This document shows positions 1-5,020 of a DNA stretch of 5,020 nt, one piece after another. Location: assembly GCA_044344145.1 (NCBI GenBank), contig JBIJDM010000210.1:1-5020 (forward strand). The letters are read 5' to 3'. This DNA is from JBAXGE01 sp044344145 (lineage in GTDB: Bacteria; Planctomycetota; Phycisphaerae; WQYP01). Numbering within the stretch: the first letter of the stretch is position 1; each line of letters begins with the position of its first letter. The notes below the pieces were generated by a model, which worked only from the letters and a program-made list of their open reading frames with translations, did not search any database and was not told the origin of the DNA. The position numbers and the translations under genes were made by a program.

Positions 1-962
1 AAGACGTTTTTACCATCGAGTATCAGCCGGACAACCTGCCCAAACCTTGGCCGCGCCCGGATACCACCGCACAGCGTCTGGAGTGGGCGTGGGATCGTTA
101 TCAGCGCCACCTGCGCAGGATGACCTGGCTGGAGGATGATTCCCTGCCCTATCTGGATTGTTTGAGCGGGACGGAAATCTTTGCGGAAGCGTTCGGCTGT
201 ACGGTGCACTATCCCGAAGACAATATGCCCTTTGCCCTGCCGCGGGTCCAGAATGCCGAAGAGGCCGAGCGCGTGCCGATGCCCAGTCTGGATTGTCCCG
301 CGCTGCAACGGCATTTTGATTTTGCCGACGAACTGGTCCGGCGGGCCGGTCCCGGCGCGCTGGTGCGGCTGGTGGATGTGCAAAGTCCCATGGATATTGT
401 CGCGCTGATCTGGGACAAGAATGACTTCTATCTGGCCATGCTGGAAACGCCGGATGCGGTACACGCGCTCGCCGACAAAGTCCGGCAGCTACTCACCGCG
501 TTTCTGGATGAATGGTTCCGCCGCTATGGCCGCAACTTTATCGCCCATTTCCCCGATTACTATATGGAAGGCGGGCTGACACTGTCGGAAGACGAGGTGG
601 GCGTGGTGAGTGAAGCCATGTTCACCGACTTTTTCCTACCCGAACTGACGGAACTCTCCACGCATTTCGGCGGGTTGGGGATGCACTGCTGCGCCAACTC
701 CCGGCACCAATGGGCGAACTTCAAAAAGATTCCCGGCCTAAGGTTGTTGAATATCGTACAGCCCCCGGCCATCGTACAGGAAGCCATGACCTATTTCGGG
801 CCGGATGTGGTCCATCATCACCAATGGATGGGCAATGAACCCGTGTGGGAACGGCCGCAGCAAACGCTGGCCAACCTGCGGGCGGTCATCACCGCCAGCG
901 CCAAGGATCGTGATGAAGCCCTGAAGCTGGCGGAACAACTGGCCGTGGCCACCGGGCGCTAA
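1..962 (+). CDS. Uroporphyrinogen decarboxylase-superfamily protein, 5'-truncated by the window edge
   Basis: The frame is open from base 3, giving 319 visible residues up to TAA at 960-962. The ATG at 120 is probably internal, because the 39 codons before it read as normal protein (for example QRLEWAWDRYQ). The fold resembles the URO-D/cobalamin-independent methyltransferase TIM-barrel superfamily. Numbering from the ATG at 120, family-like segments are the SGTEIFAEAFGC stretch (16-27), DVQSPMDI (86-93), a LSEDEVG segment (155-161) and GMHCCA (187-192). Related corrinoid methyltransferases (MtaA/MtbA type) bind zinc through an H-x-C motif plus a later Cys. Here H189-C190-C191 supplies H-x-C, but no later Cys is present. 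True haem-synthesis HemE enzymes have different motifs, so a role in haem synthesis is unlikely. Methyl transfer or one-carbon metabolism is possible, but the substrate is unknown. The gene converges on the phosphotransferase fusion gene, so the two are not in one operon. Confidence 0.8.
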   Translation, partial: DVFTIEYQPDNLPKPWPRPDTTAQRLEWAWDRYQRHLRRMTWLEDDSLPYLDCLSGTEIFAEAFGCTVHYPEDNMPFALPRVQNAEEAERVPMPSLDCPALQRHFDFADELVRRAGPGALVRLVDVQSPMDIVALIWDKNDFYLAMLETPDAVHALADKVRQLLTAFLDEWFRRYGRNFIAHFPDYYMEGGLTLSEDEVGVVSEAMFTDFFLPELTELSTHFGGLGMHCCANSRHQWANFKKIPGLRLLNIVQPPAIVQEAMTYFGPDVVHHHQWMGNEPVWERPQQTLANLRAVITASAKDRDEALKLAEQLAVATGR

Positions 963-970
963 GCGCCCGG
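952..970. terminator. GC-rich hairpin over a stop codon, candidate bidirectional terminator
   Basis: CCGGGCGCT at 952-960 is perfectly complementary to AGCGCCCGG at 962-970. As RNA this would fold as an 8-bp, all-GC stem with a three-base loop that is exactly the TAA stop codon of the upstream gene. It lies at the junction of two convergent genes, where a shared terminator would be expected. No T-tract follows on either strand, so it is not a canonical intrinsic terminator. It might instead pause polymerase, protect the 3' end of the transcript or assist Rho-dependent termination. The hairpin is seen directly; its function is inferred. Confidence 0.4.
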
Positions 971-996
971 GCCAGTGTGCCATTAACTTCAGATCA

Positions 997-3900
997 TCAG
1001 GCAATCCGCAGCAACCATCGGGCGATGAGCATGAGGGGCAGATACGCCAGCAGGTAGACCCCCAACCAGCCAATGTCCCAATTTATCCCGGGCAGTTTCC
1101 AGAACACCAGTGTGGTTTTGGGTTTGGGATAGGTGATTTTCAGACTCTGGATCGGACCGTTCGGCCCACATTCCAGCGTGCGCGGCGCGGGCGGATTCAG
1201 ATCACCCAACACAATATCCATGCTGTGCGGGGCGGAACCTTGGGCGGTCACGGTGACTTTATAACTCCCGTTGGCTTTATCGTCGGACAAAATCGGCCAG
1301 GCGATTTCCCGCGCCGGGATCGGGGCTTTCAAAAACGCATCCAAATCCGCCAGCATTTCGGTACGGGTCCGTTCCGCTGCGGCCCGCACGTCCCACGGTT
1401 GGCCCGTGAGGTCGGAAGGCTGGCTCCATCGGGTGCGGAGTTTTTCCAGCGTCTCCCGGATTGGGGGCGGGGTTATCGTAGCTTCACTGCCAAGGCGCAG
1501 CGGACTATCCGGAGCCAGCGCCAAGGTTACCGGTGCGGTGTGTTCACCACTCACCAGCGCGCTGACCACCACGGTACTGCCCGCGGGGGCATTGGCCGCA
1601 CTGGGATCAACCCGTTCCGGCAGCCAGGCAAAAATCATGACCATCGGCCCCAGCAACAGGGCGATGGGCAACAAGGCCCCGGCCAGCAAACGCCCGGAGA
1701 CCGGACCGGCCGCGGCCAGCAGCGCCGCCCGACGCGGGGAAGCTTCCGGCAATTGGGCCGCATCTTTCTGCAATAATTGAGAACGCTGCTTGGCCACCAG
1801 CAGACGGCGGTTATCCGTCAGCAGGGCCTGCATCACCATCGTCGTGAGTGCCAGTGCTCCGGCGAGGATGGCCACTGCCGCAGGTTTGCCCACGGCCACC
1901 AAGAGCGGCCAGAACATTGCATCCAACACCCGCAGCGAGGGATCATAGACCCACGGGGCCGGCAGCAGGAACGCGCCGCCCAGATACACCAGCCAGAGTA
2001 CCAAACAGACATTGCGCCACTTGGCACCGAGCCGTTCCACCGGTCCCGGCGGAGGCGGCAACGCCACCGAGGGGATATGCGTATCGTTTTCATTCTGGCT
2101 GGCCGTGACCACCGGCGTGGCATTGCCGCGCAGCACCGCCCCGCCTTCACCATCCACAATGATCGCTTCGCCTTCTTTGAGCAGCTTGGTCGCCCCCGGC
2201 AGCACGACCGCAGGCAAGCCCATTTCGCGGGCCACCACCGCACCATGCGACAACGAACCTCCGCATTCCAGTACCAGCGCCGCAGCGTTGATGAACAGCG
2301 GGGTCCAGGCGGGATCGGTGGACGGTGCCACCAGCACATAGCCCGGCTCCAGATCACCGGCCTGCGTGGGGCTCATCAGGATGCGTGCCAGCCCGGTGGC
2401 CGTACCGCGTGATAAGGCAAAGGCCGGCATACGATCCGCATTCAGGGGCAATTCGGCCTGGCCCAGCGTGGCCAGCGAATCCCGCGCGATCACGCGCGGC
2501 AGTTCCAAACGGGTATTGGCTTTGGCAATCCGTTGCCGCGTCACCACCGGCGCATCGGGCGCAAAGCCCATACGCAGTGCGGCGAAGAGTTCATCACGAG
2601 TGAGATAGAACACCCCTTCGCCCAGACCCAAACGCCGGCCCGATTCGAGTGCCAGATCACGCAGCAAATCATAGCCCAGCATCAGGAAGTACTTGCCGTC
2701 TTCGCGGAAGGCCATATAACGGTGTACCGCGCTGAGCTTTTGCCGCAGCGTGGCCCGGAGCCCGGGCGTCAAATCACGGTCAATCCGAGCCAGATGTTCC
2801 TGCGCCCGGCGGCCAAATTCCTCATGCCGCGTGATCGGGTCCGGCCCGTTGGCCAATTGCTTGGCGAGGGTGGTCACCGAATCGGGCATTTCCCGCCACC
2901 GCGGCGCGGCGAGGTCAAACTCGCCGGGACCACGATGGCCATATTGGTTCAGCCACGCTTCCAGTTTAATTTTGCCGTTGGACAGGGCATACAGACCGGC
3001 ATTGGCTTGGAAGGTCAGATCCGGGGGCCCCCCTGCCGACAGTTCCGTGGCCAATACTTCAATTTCATCATTCCAGCAGTGTTCGGTGAGGAAGCTCTTC
3101 AACTCCGCCAGCGCCCAACCGGCCACAAAACTCGGCAGCAGTGACCGCGGCGCAAAGGCGTCCATCACTTTGGCTTCACGGGTTTCCCACAAGGCCACCA
3201 ATTCCGCACCACTCAGCGCGGCCAGGGAGCGTTGTTTTTCTTGGGCACACCAGGTGGCGAATTGGGGGAACTCATCCTGCCGCAGTTTGCGGTCCAAATC
3301 CACGGCCAACTCGGTCAATTTGTGATAGACCGCGGCACTCTGCCGCGCGGCCTGCATGCGCTGGCCGGCATTACCCACCGACACTGTCGGCGGGTCCTGT
3401 GCGGCCTGGGGATCATGACGCAGTTTTTCGACATCGTAAGCAAAGGGATAGTCGGCGGCGAACATCTCCGAAGCCCGGCTGCAATCCATATAGATGCGGC
3501 CACCGATCAGATCCAAAAAGCCTGCCGTCTGCACTTTGGCGCTCGGTTGATATCCGGCCATCCGGTACAGTTCGCCAAAGCCACCCGCTCCCGACATGAA
3601 GCGTTGCAGAACCGACCACGTCAATGGTGTCGGCCGGGGCACGGTTTCGCCCAGATTGTGCAGCACCCACGGGCCGCGCTGCCGATCCAGATCGGCGGTC
3701 AACTGGGCGCGCACATCATCCAAGGCGGAGATCGATTCTTCCGCGTGTTCTAACGTAGTGATGGGCCGCGATTGCAGCAGATAAAGTTTCTCGCCGGCGA
3801 TGCCCCATTCGATATCCTGGGGCCGGCCGAAGTGGGCGGCCACTTTGTGGCACAAGGCCCAGATTTCGCGCAGTTGCGCGTGGTTCACACAGGGCAGCGC

Positions 3901-4563
3901 ACGCCGTTCTTCCGGCACGGGTTGCTGGCCACTGACGCCGCGCGGCGGATACCAATGGGCTTTATTGCCGATGTGGGCTTCGAGAATCAGGCCCGAGGTG
4001 GCATCCAGCCGAAACGTGTCGGGTTGCACATGGCCGGAGACCACGGCTTCGCCCAGTCCCCAACTGGCTTCGATCACCACGCCGGGGGCGGCGCCGGTGC
4101 CCGGGTCGGTGGAGAAGGCCACCCCCGCAACATCGGAGGGAACCATCAACTGCACCACCACGGCCATCGCCACGGTATCGGGGTCCAGACCATGTTCCCG
4201 CAGATACGCCAGCGTGCCAGCGCGTTCGATACTGGACCAGCATAAGCCGATCGCATGCAAGAGCGCGTCATCGCCCTCAATGCGCAGATGGGTGCCATAC
4301 TGCCCCGCCATCGAGGCTTCGGCCAAGTCTTCCGCCGTGGCGCTGGAGCGCACCGCCACCTGCGGACGGCCCATGCGGGCATAAGCTTCCAAAATACTAG
4401 CGCGGGCTTCGGCGGGCATACCGCCCTGCGCCTTGGCGGCGCGATAGGTGGCCGTGGTGACCACAAACCCACCGGGCGCAGGCATATCCGCCCGCAGCAA
4501 CAGGCCCAGATTCAGGGCTTTACCCCCCACAATCTTGATATCAGCCGCATCACGCAAATCCAT
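997..4563 (-). CDS. PEP synthase/rifampicin phosphotransferase-like kinase fused to a DUF106/EMC3-like membrane module
   Basis: This 1188-residue protein has a clear domain series. Residues about 8-270 form a PPDK-type ATP-binding domain: GGKALNLG with K15, VRSSATAEDL with R72, EASWGLGE, and DIEWG...LLQSRPIT with E252, Q264 and R266. Residues about 300-700 resemble the middle domain of Rph-like enzymes (ETVPRPTPLTWS, YGHRGPGEFDLAAPRW, GVFYLTRDEL). Residues about 711-815 are the swivel domain, with catalytic His773 in GGSLSHGAVVARE. The C-terminal PEP/pyruvate-binding barrel of PEP synthase is absent. A proline-rich linker (830-842) leads to four predicted helices (about 851-869, 887-914, 958-981, 1163-1187). 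After helix 2 comes a charged LLTDNRRLL...QLLQKDAAQL segment, and the last helix begins with IGWLGVYLL, as in archaeal DUF106 proteins. In this family ATP phosphorylates the His, which then passes phosphate to an acceptor; the acceptor here is unknown. The start at 4563 follows an in-frame TAG at 4567-4569 and has no Shine-Dalgarno sequence of its own. The protein is probably inner-membrane bound with its kinase in the cytoplasm. Kinase calls are firm; the DUF106 call rests on pattern recognition. Confidence 0.9.
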   Translation of the reverse strand: MDLRDAADIKIVGGKALNLGLLLRADMPAPGGFVVTTATYRAAKAQGGMPAEARASILEAYARMGRPQVAVRSSATAEDLAEASMAGQYGTHLRIEGDDALLHAIGLCWSSIERAGTLAYLREHGLDPDTVAMAVVVQLMVPSDVAGVAFSTDPGTGAAPGVVIEASWGLGEAVVSGHVQPDTFRLDATSGLILEAHIGNKAHWYPPRGVSGQQPVPEERRALPCVNHAQLREIWALCHKVAAHFGRPQDIEWGIAGEKLYLLQSRPITTLEHAEESISALDDVRAQLTADLDRQRGPWVLHNLGETVPRPTPLTWSVLQRFMSGAGGFGELYRMAGYQPSAKVQTAGFLDLIGGRIYMDCSRASEMFAADYPFAYDVEKLRHDPQAAQDPPTVSVGNAGQRMQAARQSAAVYHKLTELAVDLDRKLRQDEFPQFATWCAQEKQRSLAALSGAELVALWETREAKVMDAFAPRSLLPSFVAGWALAELKSFLTEHCWNDEIEVLATELSAGGPPDLTFQANAGLYALSNGKIKLEAWLNQYGHRGPGEFDLAAPRWREMPDSVTTLAKQLANGPDPITRHEEFGRRAQEHLARIDRDLTPGLRATLRQKLSAVHRYMAFREDGKYFLMLGYDLLRDLALESGRRLGLGEGVFYLTRDELFAALRMGFAPDAPVVTRQRIAKANTRLELPRVIARDSLATLGQAELPLNADRMPAFALSRGTATGLARILMSPTQAGDLEPGYVLVAPSTDPAWTPLFINAAALVLECGGSLSHGAVVAREMGLPAVVLPGATKLLKEGEAIIVDGEGGAVLRGNATPVVTASQNENDTHIPSVALPPPPGPVERLGAKWRNVCLVLWLVYLGGAFLLPAPWVYDPSLRVLDAMFWPLLVAVGKPAAVAILAGALALTTMVMQALLTDNRRLLVAKQRSQLLQKDAAQLPEASPRRAALLAAAGPVSGRLLAGALLPIALLLGPMVMIFAWLPERVDPSAANAPAGSTVVVSALVSGEHTAPVTLALAPDSPLRLGSEATITPPPIRETLEKLRTRWSQPSDLTGQPWDVRAAAERTRTEMLADLDAFLKAPIPAREIAWPILSDDKANGSYKVTVTAQGSAPHSMDIVLGDLNPPAPRTLECGPNGPIQSLKITYPKPKTTLVFWKLPGINWDIGWLGVYLLAYLPLMLIARWLLRIA

Positions 4564-4566
4564 TTG

Positions 4567-4581
4567 CTAGGGACTACTCAT
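4567..4581 (-). other. Four-codon in-frame mini-ORF (M-S-S-P-TAG), possible original start of the fusion gene
   Basis: ATG at 4581-4579 overlaps the TGA of the upstream propeller gene as ATGA, the classic arrangement for translational coupling. It is preceded by a strong Shine-Dalgarno sequence and is in exactly the same frame as the fusion gene. The frame reads M-S-S-P, then TAG at 4569-4567, CAA, and the ATG at 4563. A single base change from TAG to CAG or GAG would join it to the kinase and give six more N-terminal residues. It may be a nonsense mutation, a sequencing error, a small leader that lets ribosomes reinitiate three bases later, or a read-through site. Confidence 0.55.
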
Positions 4582-5020
4582 GGTGCCTCCTTGCCGCCGA
4601 CGAAGCAACGCAGCCCGCCGGTTTCCGAACCCACATACAAACGTCCATCCACCACCACCGGCGAACTTACCGAGAAACCGTCCTGTCCGGGCATGGTGGG
4701 GGAATTCACCTGCGTGGTTTCCAATACTTTGCCATCGGACCGCTGGAGTATGGCCAACGTGCCATCATTGGCCACGGCGTAAACATAACGCCCCGCCACC
4801 GCGGGACTCGCCAGCAGCGGCGCCTTGCCGGAAATAGCCTGACGCCAGAGCAGCTTGCCATCGGTCAATTGCAGCGCCGCCAACTCGCCACTGCGGATGG
4901 GCGCGTAGGCGGTATCGTCCACCACCGCAATCGCCCCCAGCACCGCATCGCCCAGCGGGGTCTGCCACAAGCTCGTTCCGGTCTTGCGGTCCAAACACAC
5001 CGCCTTGCCGGCCGGTACCG
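4578..5020 (-). CDS. PQQ-like beta-propeller protein (BamB-like repeats), 5' end outside window
   Basis: The frame is open from base 5018 to TGA at 4580-4578, giving 146 C-terminal residues; the gene starts right of the window. Roughly three propeller blades are visible. Each has a strand of the form SPAVAGRYVYAV or SPVVVDGRLYVGS, followed by a small-residue turn and an (L)xxxDGKxLW-like strand: LDRKTGTSLWQT, LQLTDGKLLWRQ and LQRSDGKVLETT. This is the PQQ_2/PQQ-like repeat seen in BamB, in quinoprotein dehydrogenases and in many secreted PVC proteins. Catalytic PQQ-binding residues cannot be judged from this fragment, so an enzyme is not implied. Such proteins are usually exported, but the signal-peptide region is outside the window. 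Its stop codon overlaps the ATG at 4581 (ATGA), which indicates an operon with the fusion gene. The protein may form or scaffold an envelope complex with the membrane module, but that is inference. Confidence 0.85.
   Translation of the reverse strand, partial: VPAGKAVCLDRKTGTSLWQTPLGDAVLGAIAVVDDTAYAPIRSGELAALQLTDGKLLWRQAISGKAPLLASPAVAGRYVYAVANDGTLAILQRSDGKVLETTQVNSPTMPGQDGFSVSSPVVVDGRLYVGSETGGLRCFVGGKEAP
4586..4592 (-). promoter_or_regulatory. Strong Shine-Dalgarno sequence (AAGGAGG) serving the 4581 ATG
   Basis: On the minus strand AAGGAGG is followed by CACC and then ATG at 4581, a 4-base gap. From the same site to the annotated ATG at 4563 the gap is 22 bases, too far for normal initiation. 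No other purine-rich site lies between. The sequence is inside the last codons of the propeller gene (G-K-E-A-P), so its use probably depends on ribosomes finishing that gene. It points to 4581 as the evolved start, despite the TAG four codons later. Confidence 0.65.

Noticed and set aside
738..1171. Minus-strand open frames across the end of the decarboxylase-like gene and the start of the convergent region
   Set aside because: They overlap two well-supported genes, have unremarkable composition and no Shine-Dalgarno support.
1225..2412. Long plus-strand open frames (183, 169 and 211 codons) opposite the membrane module
   Set aside because: Their translations are low-complexity, rich in Arg, Gln, His and Pro and lack recognisable domains, as expected for the antisense of a GC-rich gene. 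The minus-strand frame has clear domains throughout.
3022..3036. G-run/C-run palindrome (GGGGGCCCCCC-like)
   Set aside because: It encodes the Gly-Gly-Pro-Pro stretch of the phosphotransferase (residues 511-514) and needs no separate explanation.
3376..3391. Inverted repeat CCGACA-C-TGTCGG
   Set aside because: It is short, lies inside the coding sequence of the kinase middle domain, and is compatible with chance in GC-rich coding DNA.
2533..4384. Several plus-strand open frames (152-203 codons) opposite the kinase domains
   Set aside because: They are antisense shadows of the phosphotransferase reading frame, with no start signals or recognisable motifs.
997..4563. Annotating the large gene as ppsA (PEP synthase) or as a rifampicin-resistance gene
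   Set aside because: The PEP/pyruvate-binding barrel is missing and replaced by a membrane module, and no rifampicin-specific pocket can be confirmed from sequence alone.

Overview
The window looks like GC-rich bacterial chromosome with dense, mostly ordinary gene packing. The gene repertoire suggests a member of the PVC group (Planctomycetes, Verrucomicrobia, Lentisphaerae and relatives) or a related environmental lineage: a divergent uroporphyrinogen-decarboxylase-like protein with an H-C-C motif, a large phosphotransferase/membrane fusion and a PQQ-type propeller. That assignment is an impression from protein style and is not firm. There are no RNA genes, mobile elements, CRISPR arrays or long repeats that I can see, and no stretch over about 35 bases lies outside a gene.

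Layout: (1) bases 1-962, plus strand: the 3' part of a uroporphyrinogen-decarboxylase-superfamily gene whose start lies left of the window. (2) A 34-bp convergent gap, with a GC-rich hairpin whose loop is the TAA stop codon of the first gene. (3) Bases 997-4563, minus strand: one 1188-residue protein. It has a PEP-synthase/rifampicin-phosphotransferase-like kinase (ATP-binding domain, middle domain and phosphohistidine swivel domain with catalytic His773) followed by a four-helix membrane module. That module reads like the archaeal DUF106 / EMC3-TMCO1 branch of the Oxa1/YidC insertase superfamily. (4) Bases 4578-5020, minus strand: the 3' end of a PQQ-like beta-propeller gene, lying upstream of the fusion gene in the same operon.

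The two minus-strand genes are probably cotranscribed and translationally coupled. The propeller gene's TGA overlaps an ATG (ATGA) that sits 4 bases after a strong AAGGAGG. That ATG is in frame with the fusion gene but meets a TAG after four codons, and the first usable ATG is just beyond, at 4563. The fusion gene therefore either starts by reinitiation at a weak site or has an amber codon near its N-terminus. The most notable content is the kinase-insertase fusion, its consistent predicted topology, and its pairing with a propeller protein.
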